NCBI RefSeq assembly: GCF_003206575.1
Contig: NZ_PZJO01000003.1
Span: 1 to 64,000 of the forward strand
Direction of reading: 5' to 3'
DNA: 64,000 nucleotides
DNA from: Salinicola endophyticus
GTDB taxonomy: Bacteria > Pseudomonadota > Gammaproteobacteria > Pseudomonadales > Halomonadaceae
The notes under the pieces were generated by a model, which searched no databases, was not told the origin of the DNA, and worked only from the letters and a program-made list of their open reading frames with translations. How positions within the stretch are numbered: the first letter of the stretch is position 1; each line of letters starts with the position of its first letter. Position numbers and translations under genes: made by a program. Shown here piece by piece: positions 24,505-36,530 of this stretch.

Positions 24505-26184
24505 ATGTCATTCCTCAAGCGCAGCGTCAAACTCAGGCTCGGCACGAGTCTAGGCCTGTGTACCGCCATGCTGATCGCCACCGGCCTGATCGGGCTCTAC
24601 GGCGCCAGCCAGGAGCGTGATCACGTCGAACGGACTTACACCAACAACCTGCTGCCCATCACCACACTGGCCCAGGTCCGTGCGGGTCTTCTGCTCAACC
24701 GGGGGCTGATCGGCGAAGCGCTGACCTCGGGCCAGGACGCCGATCTGACCGAGATCAGACAGGAGATCGACGAGAACCGCCAGAGCATCAAGGAAAACTG
24801 GGCCCGCTATGACAAGAACAGCGTCAAGGATGGTGCCGAAGCGGCAGCCGCCAAGGCGTTCCCCGAACGCCTCGCCACCCTGGAGTCTCAACTCAATGGC
24901 ATCATGAGCGACCTCAACGCCGGCAACCTCGCCAGCGCCACGGCGGCCATGAACGGCCCCGTGAAGCAGAGCTATGATGACACGCTGGAGAGTCTGCAGC
25001 AGGCAATCCAGGCCAATATCTCCCAGGCCGACACCGGCTTCGCCTCGGCTGAGAAGAGCTTCAGCGACCTGCGCATGCTGATCATCGGCAGCATCGTGCT
25101 GGCCACGCTGCTGGCCGGCTTGCTCACGCTGTGGCTGGTGCGCGGTGTCATGACCCCGCTGGGCAAGGCGCGGGAACTGGCCACGGCACTCGCCGAAGGG
25201 CGTCTGGATACCCATATCAATGTTACCTGCCAGGATGAGTTCGGCGACATGCTGCGCGATCTCACCTCGATGCAGGAACGTCTGACCCAGGTCGTCACCG
25301 CCGTACGCCATAACGCTGAATCCGTGCAGCAGGCGGCCGACGAGATTGCCCAGGGCACCGACGACCTCAACCGCCGTACCCAGGAGCAGGCCGCGAGTCT
25401 CGAGCAGACTGCCGCATCGATGGATGAGATCACCGCTACCGTGCGCCACAACGCCGACAACTCCTCCCAGGCCGATACGCTGGTCGACGAAGTCAGCCTG
25501 CGCGCCCAGCAGGGCGGCGTGGTGGCCAAGCAGGCGATGCAGGCCATGGCGGAGATCAACGATTCGAGCCAGCGCATCTCCAGTATCGTCGGACTGATCG
25601 ACAACATCGCCTTCCAGACCAACCTGCTGGCGCTCAACGCCTCGGTGGAAGCGGCACGTGCCGGCGAGCAGGGTCGTGGCTTCGCGGTCGTCGCCGGCGA
25701 AGTTCGCACCCTGGCCGGGCGCAGTGCCGATGCCGCCAAGGAGATCAAGGAGCTGGTGAAGGAGAGCGTAGAGAAGGTCGGCTCGGGCACACGCCTGGTG
25801 GACGACGCCGGCAACGCGCTCAACGAGATCGTCGAGGGGGTCAAGCGGGTCAACGACCTGATGGGCGAGATCGCCGTGGCCAGCCGCGAGCAGTCCCAGG
25901 GTATCGATCAGGTCAACCAGGCGGTATCGCAGATGGACACCGCGACACAGCAGAACGCCGGGCTGGTCGATCAATCGAGCACCTCCAGCCGTCAGCTGCT
26001 GGCACATGCCCGGTCGCTGTCCGAAGAGATGGCTTTCTTCAAGGTGAAAGAAGACCACGCCGCGTCGGCCAAGCGCCGCCCGCAGCCGTCGGTGAACGCG
26101 CCCCAGGCTCGGCTGGCGAACGCCAAGCCCAGCCAACCCAAGGCTACCGCCAAGCAGCAGGAAGAGGAGTGGACGACCTTCTGA
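24505..26184 (+). CDS. Methyl-accepting chemotaxis protein, Tsr/Tar type
   Basis: 559 aa from the ATG at 24505, which follows AAGGA by 10 nt; an ATG at 24418 would add 29 residues without a better site. Layout: membrane helix about 13-33, periplasmic four-helix-bundle ligand domain to about 190, second helix about 193-213, HAMP, then the long coiled signalling domain with the invariant hairpin tip ('[37 protein letters not shown]'). The C-terminus ends EEEWTTF, resembling the NWETF pentapeptide that tethers CheR/CheB. It is a transmembrane chemoreceptor feeding CheA/CheW. The ligand cannot be read from the sequence. Confidence 0.93.
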   Translation: MSFLKRSVKLRLGTSLGLCTAMLIATGLIGLYGASQERDHVERTYTNNLLPITTLAQVRAGLLLNRGLIGEALTSGQDADLTEIRQEIDENRQSIKENWARYDKNSVKDGAEAAAAKAFPERLATLESQLNGIMSDLNAGNLASATAAMNGPVKQSYDDTLESLQQAIQANISQADTGFASAEKSFSDLRMLIIGSIVLATLLAGLLTLWLVRGVMTPLGKARELATALAEGRLDTHINVTCQDEFGDMLRDLTSMQERLTQVVTAVRHNAESVQQAADEIAQGTDDLNRRTQEQAASLEQTAASMDEITATVRHNADNSSQADTLVDEVSLRAQQGGVVAKQAMQAMAEINDSSQRISSIVGLIDNIAFQTNLLALNASVEAARAGEQGRGFAVVAGEVRTLAGRSADAAKEIKELVKESVEKVGSGTRLVDDAGNALNEIVEGVKRVNDLMGEIAVASREQSQGIDQVNQAVSQMDTATQQNAGLVDQSSTSSRQLLAHARSLSEEMAFFKVKEDHAASAKRRPQPSVNAPQARLANAKPSQPKATAKQQEEEWTTF

Positions 26185-26193
26185 GGCCGCCAG

Positions 26194-26284
26194 ACCGCCG
26201 GCTCGACGCGAGCCGGCGGTAACCCCTGGTTCCACCGTTCGATCGTGACGTTTGAAGGCCTGGCGTATCCGCCAGGCTTTTTTT
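26194..26284 (+). terminator. Two hairpins ending the chemoreceptor transcript
   Basis: The first is a 12-bp stem at 26194-26205/26209-26220 with no T-run. The second is a typical intrinsic terminator, GCCTGGCG-TATC-CGCCAGGC (26258-26277), followed by seven T residues to 26284. Confidence 0.88.
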
Positions 26285-26346
26285 CGTGCGAGGCCGGTTT
26301 TCCTGTGGATGCGGTTGGCGGAGGCGACTCACGGCCCGGCCATGGC

Positions 26347-27516
26347 TCAGCGCAGAACGGCCTGCCAGGCCTGGGCCAGATCTGCCTGCAGATCCTCGAC
26401 GGCTTCCAGACCGACATGCAGCCGCAGGCAGGGCCCGCGGCTCGACCACTCGGTAGAGAGGCTGCGCGCAGCGGCCACATTGCATGGCAACGCCAGGCTT
26501 TCGTAGCCCCCCCAGGATGAGCCAATGCCAAACAGGTGGAGGCTATCCACCAGGGTATCCACCTGAGCCTCGCTCACCTCGCGCTCGAACTCGAGGGTGA
26601 GCAGGCCATTGCTGCCCCGGAAATCGCGCTGCCACCAGGCGTGCCCCGGGTGCTCGGGACGGCACGGCTGGTGTACCCGGGCGACCCGCGGCTGCTCGCA
26701 GAGCCAGCCGCCGAGCGCCTCGGCATGGCGACCGTGGGCGTCCATGCGGCAAGCCAGCGTGCGAAGACCGCGTAGCGCCAGATAGGCGTCGTCGCTGCTC
26801 AGTGACTGACCCAGCGTGACCGCCATCTCACGCAGTCGCCGGCCGGTCTCGCCATTGGCGCTGACGCTGCCCATCATTACGTCGGAGTGGCCGACCACGT
26901 ATTTGGTGCCCGCCATCAGCGACACCGTGGCCCCCAGCGACAGCGGCTGCATCAGCACACCGCTGGCCCAGGTGTTGTCCACCACCAGCGGTATCTCTCG
27001 GGCGCTCGTCAGCGCGGCCAGGGCGGGCAGGTCCTGCATTTCGTAGACCAGCGAGCCCGGTACCTCGGTGTAGACGAGACAGGTGTCGTCGGTCAGGAGC
27101 GACTGCAGATGCGCGACGCTGCCGTCGAAGTAGTCGACGCGTACGCCCCAGGGCCGCAACCACCCATCGACGATGCGTCGCAGCGGCTGGTAGACGCTAT
27201 CGGCGACGATGATCTGAGCGCCGGGCCGGGCCAGGGTCATCAGCACCAGGTTGATCGCGGCCACACCGGAGGGCGTCAGCAGCGTCTGTTCGGCGCCCTC
27301 GAGGCGCGAGACGGCATCCTCCAGCGCGTAGGTGGTCGGGGTGCCGCGCCGGCCGTAGCTGAACGGACGCTCGCCCTGTTCGCGACGACGCTTGGTGTCG
27401 CGCATCTGGGCGAGCGAGTCGAAGGTGACGGTGCTGGTACGCACCACCGGGGGATTGACGGAGGCCGGCCCCGATTGGGGCCGGCCGATATGAAGCAGAT
27501 CGGTTTCCAGCTGCAT
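26347..27516 (-). CDS. Cystathionine beta-lyase-like PLP enzyme (MetC family)
   Basis: 389 aa Cys/Met-metabolism PLP fold. 'FSYGRRGTPTTYALEDAVSRLEGAEQTLLTPSGVAAI' carries the Tyr-x-Arg phosphate-binding and substrate residues, and the PLP lysine is Lys205 in 'SLMAGTKYVVGHSDVMMG'. The context (rhodanese, cysteine dioxygenase and LysR) suggests cleavage of cystathionine, cysteine or a related sulfur amino acid. It lies 108 bp downstream of the rhodanese gene on the same strand and is probably in the same operon. A cysteine-desulfhydrase role is an alternative. Confidence 0.9.
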   Translation of the reverse strand: MQLETDLLHIGRPQSGPASVNPPVVRTSTVTFDSLAQMRDTKRRREQGERPFSYGRRGTPTTYALEDAVSRLEGAEQTLLTPSGVAAINLVLMTLARPGAQIIVADSVYQPLRRIVDGWLRPWGVRVDYFDGSVAHLQSLLTDDTCLVYTEVPGSLVYEMQDLPALAALTSAREIPLVVDNTWASGVLMQPLSLGATVSLMAGTKYVVGHSDVMMGSVSANGETGRRLREMAVTLGQSLSSDDAYLALRGLRTLACRMDAHGRHAEALGGWLCEQPRVARVHQPCRPEHPGHAWWQRDFRGSNGLLTLEFEREVSEAQVDTLVDSLHLFGIGSSWGGYESLALPCNVAAARSLSTEWSSRGPCLRLHVGLEAVEDLQADLAQAWQAVLR

Positions 27517-27624
27517 GCATGGCTCCCTGCCGGCACTCCGAGGCTCGGGCCGGCGGCGTTAGACAAGTGTCGTTGTTGGCCGTCCGCGCTCGCCGAATCG
27601 CCCCTCGGCGAGCGCCCGGGAGGA

Positions 27625-29190
27625 TCAGATCGCGAAGGTGGCGCGCTCTTCAGCGTCGAGCTGTGCCAGCAAGCCGGTCTCCCACGCCAGATAGCGACGT
27701 GACGCTTCCAGATTGCCGTCGTGACGGTCGTGGACGAAGAACAGGTAGTCGATACACTCGGCATCGGCAGGGCTCTCCGGGGTCGAGACCAGGTCGATAC
27801 CCTGGCTACGCCAGGTGTCGAGCGCCAGCGGCAGCCACTTCACGCGGTGAAACCCGCGCATCTTCAGGTCCGGCAGCAAGCAGGCCACGGCGCCGGCATC
27901 ACCTACCAGCACGGTGTGTGCACCGGGGTCGAGATCGGCGAGCTGGGTCTCCAGCAGCGCACGATTGACCCAGCGGGCACCGCGAAGATGCGCCTGGCGA
28001 TAGGCCATGCCGGGCTGCAGATCGAGCAGTTGGGCGCTATCGAGGGCCGCTGCCACCTCGAGCGTCGGCACGTCGGGGGTCACTTCCGCCACCCCGCGCC
28101 CCTCCGCCACCGCGATCTCGCCCCAGCCGCGGCGACCGCCCTCCAGCCACGCCACCTCGTGCCCCATCAGCGCCAGCCATGCCGCCACCATGGGGGCACG
28201 GCAGGCATCGTCATCGAGCAACACGATCCGCGCCCGGTAGACACCGACCCAGTGATCGGTGGCCTGGATCAGCTGCCCACCCGGCGCGTGAACCGCCTCG
28301 GGATGGCCGTCGTCGTGGTACTCCTCGGCGGTACGCACATCGAACAGATAGGTGGTGCGGGTCTCGTCGGCGAGCCAGTCATTGAGGCAAGCGGTGTCGA
28401 TCGCCCGCGCCCCGTGCGCCGTTGCCGTGGTCTGCGCGGCCTGCGCCCAGCGCTCATCGACCGGCGCCCGCGCCGGGTAGCGGCGTTGGCTGCCGTACTC
28501 GAGTTCGAGCCCCGCCAGCCGCCAGCCCTGGGTCCCGTTCTCCAGGGCGTAGACCGGATTGTCGACCCCCAGCCAGCGCAGCGTCTGGGCGCCGACGATA
28601 CTGCGCGTGCGGCCGGCGCAGTTGATCACCACCGGCGTCTCGCGATCGCCATCGAGCAGCGCCGGCAGCCGCCGGGCCAGCTCGCCATTGGGGCAGCACA
28701 CGCTGCCGGGGATGTTCATCTTGTGGTACTCGGTCAGCGGGCGACCATCGAAGATGTGCAGCGGCTCGTGCCGCGCCTGCTTCGCGGCCAGCGTCTCGGC
28801 ATCGATGACGGGCGTGTGGAAGCGCTCATGGGCCAGTTCGCCGAACGTCTTGCTGACCACATTGACCCCGGCGAAGCAGCCGAATCCGGCCTCGGTCCAG
28901 CCCTCGATACCCCCCGCCAGCACGGCCACATCGCGATACCCCAAGGCGCTCAGGCGCTGCTGCGCATGGCGGGCTCGACCTTCGTCGGCGCGATCCATCA
29001 CCACGATCGGCGCCGCCAGCCTGGGCACCAACCGGGTGATACCCGCCTCCAGCCGGCTGAGCGGCAGATTGACGACGTGAAACGGATGCGACATGCCGTA
29101 CTCGCCGAACTCGCGCACGTCCAGAAACGCCAGCTCCGCACCCGCCGTGCCGAGTCGTGCCTTGAGTGCGGCAGGGGAAATCGTCGACAT
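27625..29190 (-). CDS. Four-domain rhodanese-related sulfurtransferase
   Basis: 521 aa with four rhodanese repeats (about residues 1-110, 125-235, 265-370, 385-500). Only the second has a catalytic cysteine (Cys191 in 'VVINCAGRTRSIVG'). The equivalent loops in domains 1, 3 and 4 carry Asp or lack the residue ('VVMDRADEGRA', 'VLLDDDACRAP', 'VLVGDAGAVA'). A sulfane-sulfur transferase working downstream of cysteine catabolism is likely. Its ATG overlaps the cysteine dioxygenase stop (TGATG, sharing one base at 29190), so translation is coupled. Such multi-domain rhodaneses next to cysteine dioxygenase are a recurring proteobacterial arrangement. Confidence 0.9.
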   Translation of the reverse strand: MSTISPAALKARLGTAGAELAFLDVREFGEYGMSHPFHVVNLPLSRLEAGITRLVPRLAAPIVVMDRADEGRARHAQQRLSALGYRDVAVLAGGIEGWTEAGFGCFAGVNVVSKTFGELAHERFHTPVIDAETLAAKQARHEPLHIFDGRPLTEYHKMNIPGSVCCPNGELARRLPALLDGDRETPVVINCAGRTRSIVGAQTLRWLGVDNPVYALENGTQGWRLAGLELEYGSQRRYPARAPVDERWAQAAQTTATAHGARAIDTACLNDWLADETRTTYLFDVRTAEEYHDDGHPEAVHAPGGQLIQATDHWVGVYRARIVLLDDDACRAPMVAAWLALMGHEVAWLEGGRRGWGEIAVAEGRGVAEVTPDVPTLEVAAALDSAQLLDLQPGMAYRQAHLRGARWVNRALLETQLADLDPGAHTVLVGDAGAVACLLPDLKMRGFHRVKWLPLALDTWRSQGIDLVSTPESPADAECIDYLFFVHDRHDGNLEASRRYLAWETGLLAQLDAEERATFAI

Positions 29191-29792
29191 CAACGTGCTC
29201 CCGTCGAGCGCGTCTGCACGCCGATGTCCATCAGCCGACGGGTGCCGGCCTCGACATCGAAGGTGGTACGTTCGGTGAGCGTTTCCAGCGCGCGACCATA
29301 GAGGTGCAGGTGGCGAATCGGCTGCTCGCCCTCGATGAGCACCGAGTGGATATCGTTGGGCATCAGGGCCACGCCGCTACCGGCACCGATGCGCACCTCA
29401 CGATCCACCTCGATTTCGGCCCTGCCGTCGACACTGCCGTCGTCGAGCCGCCGATAGAGCGTGTTCAGCTCCTCCCCCTCGACCCCGGCAATGCAGGCCC
29501 AGGTCGTATGATCGTGGGGCGGAATCCGCTTACCCGGGCGCATCACGTTGAGATACAGGGCAAAAGTCTGCTCGGGGGTCTGATCGATCAGATAGCGCGC
29601 CTGGCGTTCGTCGGCCCCCGGCGGCGGGAACTCCGCCTCGTTCCAGATTTCGCGCTGGGCGGCCAGCCCCTCGAGGGCCTTCAGCACCTCCGCCAGCGCA
29701 TCACGGTTGACGCCCTGGCGTTCGATGATGTCACGCACGTGATGCAGCGTGGACTCGACGGTCTGTTGACGAATTTCAGCAGTGGGAGCCAT
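29190..29792 (-). CDS. Cysteine dioxygenase family protein
   Basis: 200 aa cupin. Iron ligands are His93 and His95 in 'IPPHDHTTWACIAG' and His149 in 'LMPNDIHSVLIEG', the three-His pattern of thiol dioxygenases. These oxidise cysteine, or 3-mercaptopropionate and related thiols, to sulfinates. The first gene of a rhodanese and MetC-like operon, it is divergent from a LysR gene. Together they form a sulfur-amino-acid degradation unit. No Arg or other substrate determinant can be fixed by eye, so the exact thiol is open. Confidence 0.88.
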   Translation of the reverse strand: MAPTAEIRQQTVESTLHHVRDIIERQGVNRDALAEVLKALEGLAAQREIWNEAEFPPPGADERQARYLIDQTPEQTFALYLNVMRPGKRIPPHDHTTWACIAGVEGEELNTLYRRLDDGSVDGRAEIEVDREVRIGAGSGVALMPNDIHSVLIEGEQPIRHLHLYGRALETLTERTTFDVEAGTRRLMDIGVQTRSTGAR

Positions 29793-29930
29793 GGCACGGT
29801 TTCCTCGGTAATGGCAAACGATGAGCGCGTCGCAGGCGGCGCGTCCCGGTAGGAGAACCCCAAGCTACTGCATTAAAGTTCTCCGATATATTAAGCTTTC
29901 AGGCCACAAACATAACGAGGTCTTAACAAT

Positions 29931-30788
29931 ATGCGGCACCTGGATCTCTCTCTGCTGCGCACCTTCGTGGCGATCTGCGACGAGTCGAGCTTCGCCCGGG
30001 CCGCGCTCAAGGTGCACAAGTCGCAGCCGGCGATCAGCCAGCAGATGCGACGTCTGGAGGAGGAGCTGCAGGTGTCGCTGTTCTTCAAGCAGGGGCGCCA
30101 GAAGCAGCTGACGCCGGCGGGTATCCGTCTGGCCGAATACGCCCGGCGGCTGCTGGCCCTGCACGACGAACTCTGGTCGACGCTGCACGATCAGGAGTTG
30201 AGCGGTCCGGTGCGCATCGGGGCGCCTGCCGATATCGCCGATACCGTACTCCCCGGCATCCTGCAGCGCTTTGCGCGTGCCAATCCGCGCCTGTCGATGG
30301 CGATCCATGTCGGCCGCAGCCCCGACCTGATGGACATGCTGTTCGCCGGCGAACTGGACCTGACCATCTCCACACGTCAGGCCGAAGACCGCGAGCATCT
30401 GCTTCTGCGCAGCTCACCGGTGGTGTGGCTCGCCGCCAGCGACTATCAGCTCGACGAGGGCGCGCCGCTGCCGCTGGTGCTGGCCGACGAGCCGAGCATT
30501 TTCCGCCGCGTCGCGCTGGAGGCGCTCCAGCGCGCCGGCTGCGCCTACAAGGAGAGCTACGTCGCCCCCAACCTGGCCGGCATCAAGGCCGGGGTACGCG
30601 CGGGGCTCGGTATTACCGCCCGCAGCGTCGAGATGGTCACGCCGGAGTTTCGCGTACTGGGCGAGCGTCAGGGCCTGCCGCCGCTGCCGGACATGAACTT
30701 CTACCTCTACCTGCGCGACGACAATCCGAGCGAGGCGGCCACCAAGCTCTATCAGTTGATCGCCAGTCAGATCGGCGGGCGGGCGTGA
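29931..30788 (+). CDS. LysR-type regulator, divergent from the cysteine dioxygenase operon
   Basis: 285 aa. The helix-turn-helix 'SSFARAALKVHKSQPAISQQMRRLEEELQVSLFFKQGR' lies at about residues 19-56 and is followed by a standard co-inducer domain ('GPVRIGAPADIADTVLPGIL'). The 138-bp gap to the divergent operon contains AT-rich dyads suitable for LysR binding (for example around 29875-29925). Control of sulfur-amino-acid catabolism is inferred from this arrangement. Its 3' end converges on tctA. Confidence 0.9.
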   Translation: MRHLDLSLLRTFVAICDESSFARAALKVHKSQPAISQQMRRLEEELQVSLFFKQGRQKQLTPAGIRLAEYARRLLALHDELWSTLHDQELSGPVRIGAPADIADTVLPGILQRFARANPRLSMAIHVGRSPDLMDMLFAGELDLTISTRQAEDREHLLLRSSPVVWLAASDYQLDEGAPLPLVLADEPSIFRRVALEALQRAGCAYKESYVAPNLAGIKAGVRAGLGITARSVEMVTPEFRVLGERQGLPPLPDMNFYLYLRDDNPSEAATKLYQLIASQIGGRA

Positions 30789-30830
30789 CTCCGGCGTCTC
30801 ACAAAGACGGTGCCTCACAAAGACAGTGCC

Positions 30831-32342
30831 TCACGAAGCCAGCGCCTGTTGCCGCCGACGGAAGTAGCGTCGCCCCAGCGGCCAGAGCAGAAACAGCAGC
30901 GTGAACAGCAGCATGCCGGCGCTCAGCGGCTGCGTGACGAAGTAGGTGAACGAACCGTTCGACAGCGCCATGCTCTGGAAGAATGCGCGCTCGATCACCG
31001 GCGCCAGCACCAGCGCCAGGATGAATGGCGACAGCGGCACCTGCAGGCGATTGAACACGAAGCCGATGCCGCCGAAACAGACCGCTACCACAACCCCGAA
31101 TACGCTGTTGCCGATGGCGTAGGCCCCCGTGAGGCATAGACAGGCGATCGATGCCGCCAGCAGCGGCTGGGGGATGGCCCGAATCAGATTCGGCACCAGC
31201 CGGGCCAGGAGCAGCCCCAGCGGGAACATCATCAGGTTGGCGATCACGAAGCAGATCACGATCAGATAGGCGACGTCGGGGCTGGCCTCGAATAGCCCGG
31301 GCCCGGGACGCAGCCCCTGGATCAAGAGCGCCCCCAGGAACAGCGCCGAGGTGGAGTTGCCCGGTATGCCCAGCGACAGCAGCGGCACCATCGAGCTGGC
31401 GACCACCGAGTTGTTGGCGGCTTCCGGGGCGGCCACGCCCTCCGGCAGGCCCTGGCCGCAGCGCTCGCCGAAGCGCCGTCTCACCCGCTCGTAGGCCAGG
31501 TAGATCGCGACCAGCATGCCGGCTCCCGGCAGAATACCGATCAGATTGCCCAGCGCGGAAGCGCTCAGCCAGGTCGGGAGCAGCCGCTTGATCATCGACG
31601 CCGACAGCAGCATGTCACCGAAGCGGATCGGCGTGCGGTCGATGCGATCGCCCGCCGCCGTCTCGGCGCGGGTGGAGAGCATCTCGAACACCACGCTCAG
31701 CCCGAACAGGCCGATCAGGATCGGCGTCAGCGGCAGCCCTTCGAAGAGCCAGAAGCTGCCGAAGGTGAACCGCGGGAAGCCCGCCTCGGGACTCATCCCG
31801 ATCATCGCCACCAGAAGCCCGAGTAGACACGCAAAGGCGCTCTTCATGGCATTGCCGGCGCCCATGCCGACCACCGTCGATAGCCCCAGCACACTCAGCG
31901 AGAAGTACTCCGCAGGGCCGAACTTGAGCGCGTACTGAGCCAGCAGCGGGGCGAAGAACACCAGCACCAGCGCCGACAACGTACCGGCGAAGGTCGAGCT
32001 GTAGGTGGCGATCCCCAGTGCCATGCCGGCCTTGCCCTGCTTGACCATGGCATGACCATCGATGGCGGTGAGCACCGAGGAGGCGGTGCCGGGGATCTTG
32101 AGCAGAATGGCCGGGAACGAGCCGCCGAAGCAGGCCGAGCAGTAGACCCCCACCAGCAGGGGGAAGGCGATGTCCGGCGGCATGGCGAAGGTCACCGGCA
32201 CCAGTACCGCCAGGGTGATGGTGTCGTTGAGCCCGGGAATGGAGCCGACCACCAGCCCCAGCGCCACGCCCGCACACAGACTCAACAACGGCCACAGGCT
32301 GAACGCATGCAGCCCCGCGGCCCACAACGCAGAGTAATCCAT
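30831..32342 (-). CDS. tctA: Tripartite tricarboxylate transporter, large permease
   Basis: 503 aa with 11-12 membrane segments. TctA signatures are present: 'GSIPGLNDTITLAVLVPVTF', 'VYCSACFGGSFPAILLKIPGTASS' and 'EGVAAPEAANNSVVASSMVPLLSLGIPGNSTSALFLGAL'. It forms the inner-membrane channel of a TTT uptake system with TctB and the periplasmic binding protein TctC, all in one operon in the order tctC-tctB-tctA. TTT systems take up citrate and other carboxylates at high affinity; the substrate here is unknown. GAGGAG lies 7 nt before the ATG. Confidence 0.93.
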   Translation of the reverse strand: MDYSALWAAGLHAFSLWPLLSLCAGVALGLVVGSIPGLNDTITLAVLVPVTFAMPPDIAFPLLVGVYCSACFGGSFPAILLKIPGTASSVLTAIDGHAMVKQGKAGMALGIATYSSTFAGTLSALVLVFFAPLLAQYALKFGPAEYFSLSVLGLSTVVGMGAGNAMKSAFACLLGLLVAMIGMSPEAGFPRFTFGSFWLFEGLPLTPILIGLFGLSVVFEMLSTRAETAAGDRIDRTPIRFGDMLLSASMIKRLLPTWLSASALGNLIGILPGAGMLVAIYLAYERVRRRFGERCGQGLPEGVAAPEAANNSVVASSMVPLLSLGIPGNSTSALFLGALLIQGLRPGPGLFEASPDVAYLIVICFVIANLMMFPLGLLLARLVPNLIRAIPQPLLAASIACLCLTGAYAIGNSVFGVVVAVCFGGIGFVFNRLQVPLSPFILALVLAPVIERAFFQSMALSNGSFTYFVTQPLSAGMLLFTLLFLLWPLGRRYFRRRQQALAS

Positions 32343-32361
32343 CGAATGCTCCTCGGAGGGG

Positions 32362-32817
32362 TCAGGCGAACAGCGGGCCGAAGATCGGGCCCGGCAGGGC
32401 GACGCCCAGCAGGCCGCCGAACACCGCGCCGATCAGCGCCACCAGGGCCAGCGCCATGACCAGCAGGCGTCCGCCCAGCGGATAGCCCATGATCCAGGCA
32501 CAGCCGACGAACAGGACCCACAGGCCGATATCCGCGCCGACCCACTCGATCAGCGCGACCGCCGCGATCACCAGGACCAGGGTCATCACCAGCCTGGCGC
32601 CACGCACCGCCTCGAAGTCGGCACGCTTGCCGGGGAAGCACCCCAGCGCGACGGCGCAGGCCAGCAGCAGATAACCGATGATCTCGGGCAGTGCCGCCGC
32701 CGACTCGGGGTAGCCTCGGCTGACGATCAGTACAGCGACCGCCAGACCGCCACAGAGGAGCGCCAGCGCGAGGTCGAAGCCCCGCGCCGGCGCCGAGATT
32801 CCCAGATGACGACTCAC
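32362..32817 (-). CDS. tctB: Tripartite tricarboxylate transporter, small permease
   Basis: 151 aa, four membrane helices, no soluble domain, as usual for TctB. 'YPESAAALPEIIGYLLLACAVALG' is the typical N-terminal half. The start codon overlaps the tctC stop by 4 bp (32814-32817). It lies 19 bp upstream of tctA. Confidence 0.88.
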   Translation of the reverse strand: MSRHLGISAPARGFDLALALLCGGLAVAVLIVSRGYPESAAALPEIIGYLLLACAVALGCFPGKRADFEAVRGARLVMTLVLVIAAVALIEWVGADIGLWVLFVGCAWIMGYPLGGRLLVMALALVALIGAVFGGLLGVALPGPIFGPLFA

Positions 32818-33770
32818 GACTGGCTTTCCAGCAGCGGAATCACCTGCTCCATCTGGGTGGCGGTCTTGTCGAGATACTGACGGAAGGCAGCGTCGTCACG
32901 GTAATCGACCTTGTAGCCGGCTGCGGCCATCCGCTCGATGAACTCGGGAGAGGTCAGCACCTTCTGCAGACGCGAAGCGAGCTCGGCTTCGACTTCGTCG
33001 GGCAGGCCGGCCGGTGCGCCGATGCCACGGAAGGTGCCCCACTGCACGTCGTCGCCGGTCACTTCCTGATAGGTCGGCACGTCCGGTGCCAGATCACTGC
33101 GGGCCTGGTCCATCACCGCCAGAATACGGATGTTGCCATCCTTGGCCGGCCCCACCGCCTCGCCCAGCGACATGAAGCCCGCCTGCACGTGGCCACCCAT
33201 GAGCTGCTGCAGCTGCATGGCAGCGCTGGCATTGTGGACATAGCGGAAATCGAGCCCCTGCTGCTGGGCCAGCGCGAGGGCGGCGATATGGTGGGAGGTG
33301 GAGTTGCCGGGGGTGGCGATGCTGACGCTGCCATGGGAAGCCGCCGCCAGGAACGCCTCGAGATCGGGAAGGTCACCCTTGGCCGAGGTGACGATGACCT
33401 CCGGATCGAGGTTGTAGAGCGCCAGCGGCGTGAAGCTGTCGAGGTCGTAGCTGACGTCTTTCATCAGCGAGTTGTTGATCACCGACGAGGTCATCGCCAG
33501 CAGCGTATAGCCATCGGCCGGCGCGGAGCTCACGTAGGTCTGACCGACGACCGCCCCGCCACCCGGCATGTTCTTGACGATGAATTTCTTGCCGTCGAAG
33601 GCTTCCGGCGCCGCTTCGGCGATCATGCGACCGGTGATATCCACCGCTCCGCCGGAGGCGAAAGGCACGACGTAATCGATGTTCTTGTTGGGATAGTCAG
33701 CCGCCTGAGCCAGTGAGGCGGAGGCCAGCATGACCAGGGCGACGGAAAACGACGAGCGGAGGCGAATCAT
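32814..33770 (-). CDS. tctC: Tripartite tricarboxylate transporter substrate-binding protein
   Basis: 318 aa. A signal peptide (to about residue 23, 'ASLAQAADYPNKNIDYVV') is followed by the TctC/Bug fold with the two canonical beta-turns that hold a carboxylate ligand ('YVVPFASGGAVDITGRMI' and 'NMPGGGAVVGQTYV'). It should capture a carboxylate in the periplasm and deliver it to TctAB. Bug proteins are often multiplied in genomes with varied ligands, so the ligand is not predicted. The promoter must lie in the 141-bp AT-rich gap before rep. Confidence 0.93.
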   Translation of the reverse strand: MIRLRSSFSVALVMLASASLAQAADYPNKNIDYVVPFASGGAVDITGRMIAEAAPEAFDGKKFIVKNMPGGGAVVGQTYVSSAPADGYTLLAMTSSVINNSLMKDVSYDLDSFTPLALYNLDPEVIVTSAKGDLPDLEAFLAAASHGSVSIATPGNSTSHHIAALALAQQQGLDFRYVHNASAAMQLQQLMGGHVQAGFMSLGEAVGPAKDGNIRILAVMDQARSDLAPDVPTYQEVTGDDVQWGTFRGIGAPAGLPDEVEAELASRLQKVLTSPEFIERMAAAGYKVDYRDDAAFRQYLDKTATQMEQVIPLLESQS

Positions 33771-33911
33771 GGGAGGTCCTTGGTTGTGTTATGTATGGGA
33801 CCCCCTCACGCTATCGCCGAACAGTTACGCCATCAATTAAACAAATCCGATTAATTTATAAGCATCCTTTAACTTTGACAGCCCCTATCGGCCTCCCGGC
33901 AGCCATTTCCT

Positions 33912-35975
<2,064 letters not shown>

Positions 35976-36053
35976 GGGGGCAGAATCGCAGAGGTAGGAA
36001 CGGTGAGATCAGAACGCTGACATGAGAACGATAGACAGGGAATGATACACCCC

Positions 36054-36509
36054 ATGCAGATCAAAAGAGACGACCTGAGCGGGCCGGAGATCGCCGCGCT
36101 ACTCGAAGCCCACCTGGCGGACTTCGCCCCCCACTCCCCGCCGGAGAGCCGGCATGCGCTGGATCTCTCGGCCCTGCGCCACCCGGACATATTCTTCTAT
36201 AGCGTGTGGGAGGCAGGGGAACTGCTCGGCTGCGGGGCCTTCAAGCGCCTCGACGCGACACACGCCGAACTCAAGTCGATGCGCACCGACGCGCAGCACC
36301 TACGCCGCGGCGTGGCTCGCGCGCTACTCACCCATCTGATCGACGAAGCGCGGGCGGCGGGGTTCGAGCGCCTGAGTCTGGAGACCGGCTCGGCGGCGCA
36401 CTTCGACCCGGCGCACAGGCTCTATGCGGCATTCGGCTTCGAGACCTGCGGGCCCTTCGGCGATTACGTCGAAGACCCCTACAGCGTGTTCATGACCCGG
36501 CGGCTGTAA
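36054..36509 (+). CDS. GNAT family N-acetyltransferase
   Basis: About 151 aa. GNAT core with the acetyl-CoA loop 'LRRGVARALLTHLIDEARAAG' and the C-terminal 'LYAAFGFETCGPFGDY' beta-bulge region. The N-terminal 'DDLSGPEIAALLEAHL' is typical of a widespread YafP/putative-acetyltransferase subfamily of undefined substrate. The ATG at 36054 is preferred: AGGGA ends directly at an earlier ATG (36042), leaving no spacing for that start. Confidence 0.88.
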   Translation: MQIKRDDLSGPEIAALLEAHLADFAPHSPPESRHALDLSALRHPDIFFYSVWEAGELLGCGAFKRLDATHAELKSMRTDAQHLRRGVARALLTHLIDEARAAGFERLSLETGSAAHFDPAHRLYAAFGFETCGPFGDYVEDPYSVFMTRRL

Positions 36510-36530
36510 ACCCGATGCCCCAGGCCGCGC

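Noticed and set aside
24550-26235. 561-codon open frame antisense to the chemoreceptor
   Set aside because: Arises from codon bias of the real gene; composition is Gly/Asp/His-rich without domains.
27721-29301. 526-codon open frame antisense to the rhodanese gene
   Set aside because: Shadow frame with no motif and no start signals.
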